The notes under the pieces are model-generated. The model was given only the letters and a program-made list of their open reading frames with translations. It did not search any database and was not told where the DNA came from. The position numbers and the translations under genes were made by a program. This document shows, piece by piece, positions 25,765-34,632 of a stretch of DNA of 64,000 bases. Positions within the stretch are counted from its first letter, which is position 1. The number at the start of each line of letters is the position of its first letter. Source of the stretch: CBDDKS01 sp965230335 (GTDB lineage: Bacteria > Pseudomonadota > Gammaproteobacteria > Enterobacterales > Kangiellaceae); contig CBDDKS010000006.1 in the NCBI GenBank assembly GCA_965230335.1, positions 372,001 to 436,000 of the forward strand, given 5' to 3'.

Positions 25765-27733
25765 GAGACACCTTGGATTTTAACCGAGCAACCCTATAGC
25801 GCTTATCGGCAATTGCCAAAAAGCCAGCAATCGCCATAAAGAGTGCCCCAAGCCATACCCAACGCATATAAGCTTTAATATAAAAGCGAATGGACCAGGC
25901 GCCATCACCTAAACTTTCACCTAATGAAATATAAACATCCCGAGTAAAGCCAGCATCAATCGCTGCCTCAGTCATGACCATACCTGAAGCAAAATACCGC
26001 CTCTTTTCTGGATATAATGAATAGGTTTCACTGCCTTCTTTGACAGTAATATGCCCTTTTACAGAATCATAATTGGCGCCTTTAACATTCTCTAATTTAT
26101 CAAATGTAAAGCTATAATTATTCAATTGATAATTGTCTCCTATTTTTAAAGCTACCAGCTTTTCATGACTATGGTAAGACACCATAACAATACCTATCAA
26201 AGTCACTGCAATACCCGCATGTGCCAAATGCATTGCCCAAAAATTAATCTTTAATTTTTTCAAACCTTGAAAAAATGTGCTCGCGTATCGTGTTTTATCT
26301 ATAACATCATAAGTAATGCTGGCTAAAACCCAACTGCTCAGCAACAAACCCAACCAAAACCCCATATTGAATGATGATGTTGTTTCTGATTGATTGGGTA
26401 ATACCATCATAATCGTCATAAGTATTAACAAAATAACCGTTAAGACCAATGCAGACAACATTGGCTTAGATAATTTTTTAATCGCATAACGTTTCCAATA
26501 CAAAAGTGGTCCAATCCCCATAAGAACAAGCAGAGGTGCCATAACGATTGAAAACATCAGATTAAAATAAGGCGCACCAACTGACACAGAACGTCCAAAT
26601 ATTTCCATAAACATAGGATACAAAGTGCCAGAAAACACAACAACCAATGCAATAATCAGAAAAATATTATTCAGTAATAAAAAGAACTCTCGGGATAACA
26701 TGTCATAATGACCTGTTGAACGAACATGATTCACACGAAAAATAAATAACAGTAAAACAGAAATCACAACAATACCCATAAAGGCTAAAATAAACTGACC
26801 TCTCACGGGATCCTGAGCAAAGGAATGCACAGAAGTAATCACACCGGAACGTACAATAAAAGTACCCAGTAAACTTAAACTAAACGTTGTTAATGCCAGG
26901 AAAACTGTCCAGGCTTTAAAAACATTGCGTTTCTCACAAACGGCCAATGAGTGAATCAGTGCGGTACCACTTAACCAGGGCATAAAAGATGCATTTTCTA
27001 CAGGGTCCCAAAACCACCAACCTCCCCAGCCTAATTCGTAATAAGCCCACCAACTGCCTAAAGCAATACCCAAGGTTAAGAATAACCATGCGGCTGTTGT
27101 CCAGGGTCGTGACCAACGGGCCCAGGTGGTATCTAATTCGCCACCAATTAATGCGGCAACCGCAAAAGCAAAAGCCACCGAAAAACCCACATACCCCATA
27201 TAAAGAATCGGTGGATGTATAATTAAACCAATATCCTGCAATAAAGGATTTAAATCATTACCATCAATAGGAATATAATTGAGCAGTCGTTCGAATGGGT
27301 TCGAAGTAAATAATGTAAAAGCAAGAAACCCCAAAGTAATAATGCCCATGACACCTAAAATTCTCGCAACAGCTTCTATAGGCAATGCTCTGTTAAATAA
27401 GGCAACCAATGCCATCCAAACAGATAAAATTAACACCCACAATAGCATGGAGCCTTCATGAGCGCCCCAAACTGCAGAAATCTTATAACCCAAAGGCAAT
27501 AAAGAATTAGAATGTTCAGCTACATAGCGTACTGAAAAATCATCCTTTACAAAAGCATAAACCAAAGCCATAAACGAAGTCAGAACTAAAACAAAGATTA
27601 AATAGGCGGCAGGTCTTGCAAAGTGAACCAATAAACTTTTGTGTCGAAAACTCCCCCAAATAGGCAGTATCGATAAACAAATTGACAATACAAAAGCCAA
27701 TACCAATGCAAAATGTCCAACTTCAACAATCAT
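25757..27733 (-). CDS. ccmF: Cytochrome c haem lyase subunit CcmF
   Basis: 658 residues, about 15 membrane helices. The tryptophan-rich WWD signature is intact (GWGGWWFWDPVENASFMPWL), together with flanking conserved segments such as GAHEGSMLLWVLILS and the LHTHSFAQ-like SVHSFAQDP. CcmF takes haem from holo-CcmE and ligates it to the reduced CXXCH of apocytochrome c in the inner membrane with CcmH/CcmI. The C-terminal periplasmic loop and last helix are complete. It is separated from ccmE by only 5 nt. Confidence 0.98.
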   Translation of the reverse strand: MIVEVGHFALVLAFVLSICLSILPIWGSFRHKSLLVHFARPAAYLIFVLVLTSFMALVYAFVKDDFSVRYVAEHSNSLLPLGYKISAVWGAHEGSMLLWVLILSVWMALVALFNRALPIEAVARILGVMGIITLGFLAFTLFTSNPFERLLNYIPIDGNDLNPLLQDIGLIIHPPILYMGYVGFSVAFAFAVAALIGGELDTTWARWSRPWTTAAWLFLTLGIALGSWWAYYELGWGGWWFWDPVENASFMPWLSGTALIHSLAVCEKRNVFKAWTVFLALTTFSLSLLGTFIVRSGVITSVHSFAQDPVRGQFILAFMGIVVISVLLLFIFRVNHVRSTGHYDMLSREFFLLLNNIFLIIALVVVFSGTLYPMFMEIFGRSVSVGAPYFNLMFSIVMAPLLVLMGIGPLLYWKRYAIKKLSKPMLSALVLTVILLILMTIMMVLPNQSETTSSFNMGFWLGLLLSSWVLASITYDVIDKTRYASTFFQGLKKLKINFWAMHLAHAGIAVTLIGIVMVSYHSHEKLVALKIGDNYQLNNYSFTFDKLENVKGANYDSVKGHITVKEGSETYSLYPEKRRYFASGMVMTEAAIDAGFTRDVYISLGESLGDGAWSIRFYIKAYMRWVWLGALFMAIAGFLAIADKRYRVARLKSKVSHV

Positions 27734-27738
27734 GATGG

Positions 27739-28260
27739 CTATTTTGCCTCTTTATCTGAAGGTTGATGCTCTTTGTCCTGAGGTTGATACTCTTTACCCT
27801 GAGGTTGATACTCTTTACCCTGAGTTTGATAGGGATGTCCCTGTTGTTCAAGTTTTTTAGCCAGCTGTGGTGACATATAGTTTTCATCATGCTTTGCCAA
27901 AATAGAGGTCGCCATCAACACACCCTGTTGATTTAATTGACCGGTAACGACCGCGCCTTGCCCTTCTTTAAACAAATCAGGTACAACATCAGAAAACATC
28001 ACCTGAATGCTTGCTTCTTTATCAGCTAAAACAAAAGTCATATCCAGTGAACCCGGCGCTCTTTTTATACTGCCTTTTTGTACCAGACCGCCTACCTTGA
28101 TCGTTTTATCTATACCAATATTTTTGTCAATCACTTCAGAGGGCGTTAAAAATAAATTAAAATTATCTTTCATCACAATGGCAACAATTGTGATAGCAAT
28201 GGCAACACCAGCAACACTCCCAAGCAATGCTAATAATCGTTTTTTTCTATGTGGTTTCAT
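27739..28260 (-). CDS. ccmE: Haem chaperone CcmE with a repeat tail
   Basis: 173 residues. One N-terminal membrane anchor precedes an OB-fold periplasmic domain. The covalent haem ligand is His124 in LAKHDENYMSP, and Tyr128 is the usual axial partner. CcmE carries haem from CcmABCD to CcmF. Beyond the conserved core the tail is a repeated heptapeptide of the type GKEYQPQ (about residues 145-170), encoded by 21-bp DNA repeats. CcmE tails vary greatly in other bacteria, so the tail is probably dispensable. Confidence 0.96.
   Translation of the reverse strand: MKPHRKKRLLALLGSVAGVAIAITIVAIVMKDNFNLFLTPSEVIDKNIGIDKTIKVGGLVQKGSIKRAPGSLDMTFVLADKEASIQVMFSDVVPDLFKEGQGAVVTGQLNQQGVLMATSILAKHDENYMSPQLAKKLEQQGHPYQTQGKEYQPQGKEYQPQDKEHQPSDKEAK
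27756..27836 (-). repeat. 21-bp tandem repeats in the ccmE 3' end
   Basis: About four units of a 21-bp sequence (plus-strand form CTGAGGTTGATACTCTTTACC, two units identical and the outer ones diverged) encode the repeating GKEYQPQ tail of CcmE. The repeat keeps frame, so copy-number change alters only tail length. Confidence 0.8.
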
Positions 28261-28345
28261 ACAATATCTTATTAATTAAAAACACTATGTCTTATCAGTT
28301 AGTGTAGGATAGCCCTGTATTGTCTATGGAAAAGTAAAGCATGCT

Positions 28346-28579
28346 CTACGAAGTTTTTCGATTTTTAGCAAGCAAAGCCTGACGTTGATAATACGCCTTT
28401 AACTTTTTTTCAGTCAAGTTCATTTGTATTTTCGGTAAAATAAATAAAAAAACCAAAACAAAAATAACAATACCATACGCCCAATAGATAAATACCCAGT
28501 GTTCATCGGCTTTATCCAGAATATTGGGTGTCAGGATATGTGCGAACAACATCGTCAAGGATATATTTAAAACACTCAT
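28346..28579 (-). CDS. ccmD: Haem exporter accessory protein CcmD
   Basis: About 77 residues with one membrane helix (WVFIYWAYGIVIFVLVFLFI) and a basic cytoplasmic tail (KKLKAYYQRQALLAKNR), the standard CcmD layout. CcmD helps release holo-CcmE from CcmABC. The ATG at 28579 shares its A with the ccmC stop in a TGATG overlap and has an AAGG site; an in-frame TTG one codon earlier is less likely. It lies 85 nt before ccmE, the widest gap in the operon. Confidence 0.88.
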   Translation of the reverse strand: MSVLNISLTMLFAHILTPNILDKADEHWVFIYWAYGIVIFVLVFLFILPKIQMNLTEKKLKAYYQRQALLAKNRKTS

Positions 28580-29382
28580 CAAGATACCTTATCTTTTGTA
28601 GTACTTTCTGTTGAATGAGTTTTGCTGATATCATGTATGTCATTTGAACCAGAATACAATAATTTAACCCATTGGCTGTCTTTTTCACGCCAAAGTAAAT
28701 GGACACGAATCATGGGTAATAAAACTGATACAAAAAATAACTTAAAGGAAACTATCATTAATAATAAGGGCCACAACATAGACCATTCCATTGAAGGTTT
28801 TTCAAGTTTCGATAAGGTGGCTGTTTGATGCAGGCTATGCCACCAATCCACTGAAAAGTGAATAATGGGAATATTAACAATGCCAACAATCGCTAATAGT
28901 GCAGCCGTTTTATCGGCTTTTTTTGTGTCGGAAATCGCTGAATGTAAAGCCATATGCCCTATATATAAAAATAAAAGTACCAATTGTGAGGTCATACGAC
29001 CATCCCACTGCCAATAAGTCCCCCAAGTTGGTTTGCCCCAAACAGCGCCGGTTAATAGTGCCAGTAGCGTAAACGCAGCCCCAATAGCTGAACAACTCAA
29101 AGAAACCACATAAGCCATTTTCATCTGCCAAATGATACCTATGGCTGCCGTCACTGCCATAACCACATAAACCATCATGGATAAATAAGCAGAAGGTACG
29201 TGCACATAAATCATTCTAAAAGACTCTCCCTGAACAAAATCTGGCGGAGCGACAAATAAACCAAAATAAGCGCCAACCAAAAGTCCGGACAGTGCTAAAA
29301 AAGTGACCCAGGGTTGCCATATTAATGATTTTTGATAAAACCATTTGGGTGATGCTAATTGAAAAAACCAGGTCCACGTCAT
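28579..29382 (-). CDS. ccmC: Haem exporter protein CcmC
   Basis: 267 residues, six membrane helices. The WWD-type tryptophan motif reads WGKPTWGTYWQWDGRMTSQL, and the conserved periplasmic histidines are present (IYVHVPSAYLSM and the SVDWWHSLHQTATL segment). CcmC presents haem to CcmE at the periplasmic face. The C-terminal ~25 residues after the last helix are Ser/Thr-rich. It lies 21 nt after ccmB and overlaps ccmD. Confidence 0.97.
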   Translation of the reverse strand: MTWTWFFQLASPKWFYQKSLIWQPWVTFLALSGLLVGAYFGLFVAPPDFVQGESFRMIYVHVPSAYLSMMVYVVMAVTAAIGIIWQMKMAYVVSLSCSAIGAAFTLLALLTGAVWGKPTWGTYWQWDGRMTSQLVLLFLYIGHMALHSAISDTKKADKTAALLAIVGIVNIPIIHFSVDWWHSLHQTATLSKLEKPSMEWSMLWPLLLMIVSFKLFFVSVLLPMIRVHLLWREKDSQWVKLLYSGSNDIHDISKTHSTESTTKDKVS

Positions 29383-29403
29383 GATAACTTTACTCTCATT
29401 GAC

Positions 29404-30069
29404 TCATTCACTCACAGCTAATTTTAATGCAGCACCTGCAGCCCAGGGTGCTAATGATGCACTCAGTATCAATGCAGCCAGCAATAACAATAATGGTGCC
29501 CAATAACTTTGTCCTGTATTGGCTGACATTACAGCCATGGAACCAATAATCAATATCGGTACAAACAAAGGAAGAACCAATAAAGATAACAAAGCTCCTC
29601 CTCGTTTTAAACCAATGGTTAACGCAATACCAATGGCACCTAATAAACACAATGTCGGCGTCCCCAAAAGTAAAGACAACAATAAGGCCCAATAGGATTC
29701 TGCTGGCAGGTATAATAATATCGCAAGTAACGGAGAAAGCATAACAATGGGTACTGCAACCAATAACCAGTGTGCAATGGTTTTTGCCAGAACAAGGGTT
29801 GTGGGTGTTACGCCTAACACGATCATTTGCACCAAACTGCCATCATCAAAATCATCCCGATATAACAGATCAAAAGATAATAACAGTGACAGTAGAACGC
29901 CCACCCAAATCACGCCACTGGCAATTTCAGTTAAACGATTGGTATCAGGCGTTAACCCTAGTGGAAATAATGACACAATAATCAAATAAAATACGATAGG
30001 GTTCAGCAATTCTGACTTTTTTCTTGCCAGTAAAAGCAACTCTCTGCGAAGTAACAATATCAACATCAA
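29404..30069 (-). CDS. ccmB: Haem exporter permease CcmB
   Basis: 221 residues with six hydrophobic segments. The CcmB pattern is visible from the N-terminus (LLRRELLLLARKKSELLNPIVFY), through WVGVLLSLLLSFDLLYRDDFDDGSLVQM, to a C-terminal SYWAPLLLLLAALIL helix. It forms the membrane half of the CcmAB ABC transporter, whose ATPase releases haem-loaded CcmE. It starts 9 nt after ccmA. Confidence 0.97.
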   Translation of the reverse strand: MMLILLLRRELLLLARKKSELLNPIVFYLIIVSLFPLGLTPDTNRLTEIASGVIWVGVLLSLLLSFDLLYRDDFDDGSLVQMIVLGVTPTTLVLAKTIAHWLLVAVPIVMLSPLLAILLYLPAESYWALLLSLLLGTPTLCLLGAIGIALTIGLKRGGALLSLLVLPLFVPILIIGSMAVMSANTGQSYWAPLLLLLAALILSASLAPWAAGAALKLAVSE

Positions 30070-30078
30070 TCCAGCACC

Positions 30079-30729
30079 TTAACTGATAGCCTCTAAAAAC
30101 AATTGTTTTTGAGATGACTGTTGTTTTTGAGAAGACTGTAATGGGCTGGGTTGATGGGAGGTATAAATCAACATGCCCTGTCTGGCAAGGTGTTGTTGAA
30201 TCAATTGTGCTAACCAATCCTGAGTAGGTGCATCCAGAGCTGCAAAAGGTTCATCCAATATCCATAAAACCACTGGCTCCAATAGAAGACGGGCCAGACC
30301 AACACGCCTTTTTTGTCCTTGGGACAAAGTAGCAATCCGTTCATTCGCAAAACCAAGCAAACCCACCATTTCTATCGCTTCATGCAGCTCTACCTCACTC
30401 GCAAGAGCGCGCACTGATTTAAAAAACAACAAATTTTCCATAACCGATAACTGGGGTTTCACCCCTAATTCATGGCCTAAATAACAGCTATTATGCTGAA
30501 AGTCCCTTCGATTCTTGGATAATAACCGGTTATTCCACGACAAACTGCCTTCATCAAATTCCAATAACCCGCAAATTCCGCGTAATAAGCTGGTTTTACC
30601 TGCACCATTTTCACCTCGGACATACAAAGCTTCTCCAGAATTAAGTTGGAAATCGAGTCCTTTAAATAAACAGCGCTCACCCCGAATTAGGGTAAGTTGA
30701 CTAGCAAGTAATGAGCTTTGAGGGAACAC
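30079..30729 (-). CDS. ccmA: Haem exporter ATPase CcmA
   Basis: About 216 residues with the GTG start at 30729. The frame extends upstream to a TTG at 30780, but that would add residues absent from other CcmA proteins. Walker A is GENGAGKTSLL, the signature is LSQGQKRRVGLARLLL and Walker B is LWILDEPFAALD. The short final segment QLFLEAIS follows the switch His (YTSHQPS). It is the first gene of ccmABCDEFGHI. The divergent FliK-like gene starts 135 nt away, so the shared region should hold both promoters. Confidence 0.95.
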   Translation of the reverse strand: MFPQSSLLASQLTLIRGERCLFKGLDFQLNSGEALYVRGENGAGKTSLLRGICGLLEFDEGSLSWNNRLLSKNRRDFQHNSCYLGHELGVKPQLSVMENLLFFKSVRALASEVELHEAIEMVGLLGFANERIATLSQGQKRRVGLARLLLEPVVLWILDEPFAALDAPTQDWLAQLIQQHLARQGMLIYTSHQPSPLQSSQKQQSSQKQLFLEAIS

Positions 30730-30863
30730 CAGGTTGACAGGCCTTACGAGTGAATAGCAATCGATGTGGAATCCTAGCAAAATTACGCTAATGACACACT
30801 AAATGACTATACTGAATATACTAAACCAATCATTGGCTGGCTGCCATAGCAAAAAGCCGTTTT

Positions 30864-33227
30864 ATGACTGATAAACTACCTCAGATACTAACCAATAAGG
30901 CTCCGCCACACTCTGATATTCAACAGATTAAGCAACTATTGCAACAAATACAACACCAACCTATACAGGCATCATTGCAGCAAAACGACCATCGCTTTGC
31001 TTTACACTTAAATAATCCTCAAGCATCATCTAACAGTCTATTGCTGCCATTTAATACAACACAAAACAGTGCTTCACTCATTGCATTATTACAAAATATT
31101 CAACTTCCTGTTTCACTCAATTTGATTATTGAGATCCGACACAATCAAATTTACTTTTCCTTTGCACCCTCCAATCATTCTCAAAAAAATACAGGACAAA
31201 CACCCCCCCAACCCCAGATTATTCAGCAAAAAGCTTTCTTGCAATGGTTCTCCCAACCTTTTCCTGTCGGCTTGTTCCAGAAACAGTCATCATCGACCAA
31301 CACATCTCAAATACATTTACAGCAAAATCATCAACACACGTCATCTTCTTCAACACACATAAACCCTCATTCAGCAACAGCACTATCCAATACAACGCAA
31401 TCCAATACAACACAATCCGGTCAGCGTAATAAAACAACCACTTCTCCTCCTTTATCAACCTCTGCATCTGGGAAAAATGCTGTTTCATCATTACCAAACC
31501 AAAACACGGTTAAAGATCAACAGCAACACAATGCCACGAATACCAGACAACCTCTATTGAATAACGCCTCTTCAGAAACATCCTTGCAAAAAAACAATGT
31601 TGCTACCCATCAACAAGTATCCAGTTCAAATACAGAAAAACAAACGATTCATCACCATATACAAGCGAAAAGCGACTCATCAGTTCATCAAAGCTTATCG
31701 AAACCTGTCAAACATTCACCACATTCGGAACAAATATTAAGAACACAATCTGAAAAAAATAAAACCCAAAATAACAATCCTCAAGTGATTGGTAAACAAT
31801 TAATTAAGAATAATTTACCTAAACAGCAACCCATCACATCGTTACTACATAACCTCAAAGAACTTAATACATTAGTTATTCATCATAAAAATACCGTTAA
31901 CACTAATAATAGTTCAAAAGAAACACAGGCGTTACTTCTCTTTTTAAACCAATTAACTCAGAAAATACCCTCTATAGACACTTTTTTACAAAAACCATTA
32001 AAGCAAATTTTTCTTTCCAGTGGACTTTGGAGTGAATCTCAACTTCAAGCACATTTAAAAAACAACTTATCTGAATATCAAAATGATTGGAAACAAAATT
32101 TGCTGCAATTAAAAAAAATTCTATCAGAGCCTTCTTTATTTTCTCAGAACAAAAAAAACATTAACAACCACGTATCATCATTAAATAACAACCATAAAAA
32201 CACAAGCACTTCGTCAAAAGAAACAAACTCATCAAAAGAAATCAATTTATCAAAAAACAACCTCTCTTCTGAAAACCCAAAAAACAACGCCCACACTTTA
32301 TCTAAAAAAAACAATGAACCTCTGTCAAAAATTGATACGCCCACACCTAAAATCCATACACCTTTAAATCAGCAAGCATCCTCAGAGACATCATTATTAG
32401 AAAAAAAGTCATCGGCACAATCGCAAAAACCTTTGATTAACACGACACAACAAACATCAACGGTTGAAAAACAGAATAATGAACAAACGATGACAAGTGA
32501 GCCATCATTATCTGCCAAAAATCATAAAAAAATTACTTTGCCTTTCACTTCGTCATCCAATACAGCTCATATTTCATCAAAAACACCTGGCACAATCTCT
32601 GTTCAAAATAACACCTCTACAGAACCAGGTACAATAGAATCACAAAAAACACAACCACCTATCAAAAGCAGTATATTACCATCTAACACACTACTAGATA
32701 CCAGCAAACCAGCCACACAAAAAGAAACGTCATCCAATGTACTTCAACAAATCATAACTGAAGAATGGTTTCAAAAAACATTAGAAAAAACAGAAGCTGC
32801 CTTATCAAGAATTCGTTACATTCAAGGGCAAAACCTTTCACAGGATTCCAATCAACAAGCATTCTGGTTAATGGAACTTCCTTTTCAAAATAAGGAATCC
32901 ATTGATTTACTACAATTTAAGATTCAACAGGATTCAAAAAGCCAACAAAAGCATAAGAAAAATAACTGGACGATTACCATTCGATTTGAATTTGAATCAT
33001 TAGGTCCTATTAAAGCGATTACTCAATTGCGTAAAGATGTATTTGACGTCCGATTTATTGCTGAAAAAAAAGCCACCCAACAACTCATTCAAAATCACTT
33101 GCCCGAGTTGAAAAACAGCTTATCACAAATCGGCATTGATGTTGAACATATGGAAAGTCAACGTGGTCTTGCTCCTGATTTAATAGAAAGTCAATCCAAT
33201 GAACAATTGGTTGACTTCCGGATTTAA
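30864..33227 (+). CDS. fliK: FliK-like flagellar hook-length control protein
   Basis: 787 residues. A very long low-complexity N-terminal and central region, rich in Ser, Thr, Asn, Gln and Lys, leads to a compact C-terminal domain (about 620-775). That domain resembles the FliK/Flg_hook fold: AFWLMELPFQNKESIDLLQ, then TIRFEFESLGPIKAITQLR and FDVRFIAEKKATQQLI. FliK is an exported ruler whose C-terminus switches FlhB specificity. The FhlB-like gene 11 nt downstream supports a flagellar-export link. No other flagellar genes are in the window, so it may be a second FliK-type protein. Its composition is unlike its neighbours. Confidence 0.75.
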   Translation: MTDKLPQILTNKAPPHSDIQQIKQLLQQIQHQPIQASLQQNDHRFALHLNNPQASSNSLLLPFNTTQNSASLIALLQNIQLPVSLNLIIEIRHNQIYFSFAPSNHSQKNTGQTPPQPQIIQQKAFLQWFSQPFPVGLFQKQSSSTNTSQIHLQQNHQHTSSSSTHINPHSATALSNTTQSNTTQSGQRNKTTTSPPLSTSASGKNAVSSLPNQNTVKDQQQHNATNTRQPLLNNASSETSLQKNNVATHQQVSSSNTEKQTIHHHIQAKSDSSVHQSLSKPVKHSPHSEQILRTQSEKNKTQNNNPQVIGKQLIKNNLPKQQPITSLLHNLKELNTLVIHHKNTVNTNNSSKETQALLLFLNQLTQKIPSIDTFLQKPLKQIFLSSGLWSESQLQAHLKNNLSEYQNDWKQNLLQLKKILSEPSLFSQNKKNINNHVSSLNNNHKNTSTSSKETNSSKEINLSKNNLSSENPKNNAHTLSKKNNEPLSKIDTPTPKIHTPLNQQASSETSLLEKKSSAQSQKPLINTTQQTSTVEKQNNEQTMTSEPSLSAKNHKKITLPFTSSSNTAHISSKTPGTISVQNNTSTEPGTIESQKTQPPIKSSILPSNTLLDTSKPATQKETSSNVLQQIITEEWFQKTLEKTEAALSRIRYIQGQNLSQDSNQQAFWLMELPFQNKESIDLLQFKIQQDSKSQQKHKKNNWTITIRFEFESLGPIKAITQLRKDVFDVRFIAEKKATQQLIQNHLPELKNSLSQIGIDVEHMESQRGLAPDLIESQSNEQLVDFRI

Positions 33228-33238
33228 GAGGTCAACTA

Positions 33239-33592
33239 ATGAAAAAAGATATTCATTCTGAGCATTTTCCAGTTAAAAAACAACCCAAAATGAACTCTTC
33301 AGAAAAATCTGATACACATCATGAACAAACATCACCTGAAAAAGCAGTTGCTTTAAATTATGATGGTGAACAGGCGCCTAAAGTTGTTGCTGTCGGAGAA
33401 AAACTGGTCGCAGAAGAAATCATCCGTATAGCAGAACAGCATGATATTTATATTCATGAAGACCCTATTTTAGTTGATGTGTTATCCCAGTTGGAATTAA
33501 ATGATCATATTCCAGAAACCTTATATTTAGCGACAGCAAAAATCATCGCTTTTGCTTACATGTTACAAGAAAAAGTACCCGAACATTTTTAA
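33239..33592 (+). CDS. FhlB-like protein (FlhB C-terminal domain alone)
   Basis: 117 residues. After a polar Ser/Lys/Glu N-terminus of ~35 residues, the chain matches the part of FlhB/YscU that follows the NPTH autocleavage site: AVALNYDGEQAPKVVAVG, then AEEIIRIAEQHDIYIHEDP and LYLATAKIIAFAYMLQ. There is no membrane part and no NPTH. Stand-alone copies of this domain occur in many flagellated Gammaproteobacteria and can partly replace the FlhB C-terminus. It directly follows the fliK-like gene. The role is inferred from similarity to that fragment. Confidence 0.88.
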   Translation: MKKDIHSEHFPVKKQPKMNSSEKSDTHHEQTSPEKAVALNYDGEQAPKVVAVGEKLVAEEIIRIAEQHDIYIHEDPILVDVLSQLELNDHIPETLYLATAKIIAFAYMLQEKVPEHF

Positions 33593-33733
33593 ATCTTATT
33601 GTCATTTTTATTGTCAACAATCAAAAATAAGTCTCTTTAATATCTAGACCTTAATATATTAGACACCTCATAACTACCGTGATATGATTCTTGGGTTTAT
33701 CTTAGCATCCATTCAGACATTCAAATCATAAAA

Positions 33734-34627
33734 ATGCAGGAAACCAAAACTTTTTCCCCTAAATGGTATAGTCCATTCTCTATTCATTTTTTTAGACTGG
33801 TTGTACAAAATTTATTGCCTTCCCGATGGTTTCGTCAAACATTACCAGATACACCCTGTACGAAACCAGCATCTGAACCTTTAAAATTAGAAATCGTCAG
33901 TCACTGTTGGCAGTATGCCAATATGCTGACATACCAGCTCAGTTCTTTTGTCAATTATCCACCTGAAAATATCACCGTTACCGTCACTGTATTTTTTTCA
34001 GAAGAAGATATCCACACTCAAAAAACACTGGACTATTTTGGTCAGATCTCCGTTCATAATATTCTCTGGAATTGGCAGCCACTACCCAAAGAAAAATTAT
34101 TTCGTCGAGCCATTGGACGTAATATGGCTGCAAAATCAACTCAAGCTGATTGGGTCTGGTTTACCGATTGTGATATTATTTTTCATAAAGATTGTCTGGA
34201 TTCTTTAGCAAAACAGCTTAGAAATAAAGATTTTGCATTATGTTATCCTCAATATGAAAGGACAACGACTATGCTTGCAGATTCTGATCCCATGTTAAAA
34301 AAAGGCAGTCAACCTCAAACCCTTGATATTGACACAAAACAATTTCATCAACATGCGAGAGATAGAGCCAAAGGCGCTTTTCAGATTGTTCAAGGTAACC
34401 TAGCTCGAGCAATAGGCTATTGCGACAATTTATCTGTTTATCAAACGACTTCCCCTAGCTGGTGTAAATGCTATGAAGATCGAGCTTTTCGCTGGCTTGT
34501 TAATACCAATGGGCAAGCAGTAGAGATTAAAGGGGTTTATCAAATTCGACATATCTTTAAGGGTCGATACAAACAAAACAGTTTTTGGTCGAGAGTCAGA
34601 AGTAAAATCAGACGATTACAAGAGTAA
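33734..34627 (+). CDS. Glycosyltransferase (GT2/GT-A type)
   Basis: 297 residues. A GT-A fold is suggested by the strand-rich N-terminal region (PLKLEIVSHCWQYANML), a Ser/Asn-rich nucleotide-binding part and the metal-binding DxD-type motif in WVWFTDCDIIFHKDCL (about residues 140-156). A later SWCKCYEDRAFRWLVNT segment may supply the acceptor-site acid. It is probably soluble or peripheral, with a basic C-terminus (RSKIRRLQE). It heads a tight three-gene cassette with a pyruvyl-transferase-like and a sialyltransferase-like gene, so it likely builds part of a surface glycan. Donor and acceptor are unknown. Confidence 0.75.
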   Translation: MQETKTFSPKWYSPFSIHFFRLVVQNLLPSRWFRQTLPDTPCTKPASEPLKLEIVSHCWQYANMLTYQLSSFVNYPPENITVTVTVFFSEEDIHTQKTLDYFGQISVHNILWNWQPLPKEKLFRRAIGRNMAAKSTQADWVWFTDCDIIFHKDCLDSLAKQLRNKDFALCYPQYERTTTMLADSDPMLKKGSQPQTLDIDTKQFHQHARDRAKGAFQIVQGNLARAIGYCDNLSVYQTTSPSWCKCYEDRAFRWLVNTNGQAVEIKGVYQIRHIFKGRYKQNSFWSRVRSKIRRLQE

Positions 34628-34632
34628 ATCCT

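Noticed and set aside
27756..27836. CRISPR-like tandem repeat
   Set aside because: Units are contiguous, 21 bp, in frame inside ccmE and have no spacers.
30730..30780. TTG at 30780 as ccmA start
   Set aside because: It would add 17 residues not seen in CcmA proteins; the GTG at 30729 gives normal length.
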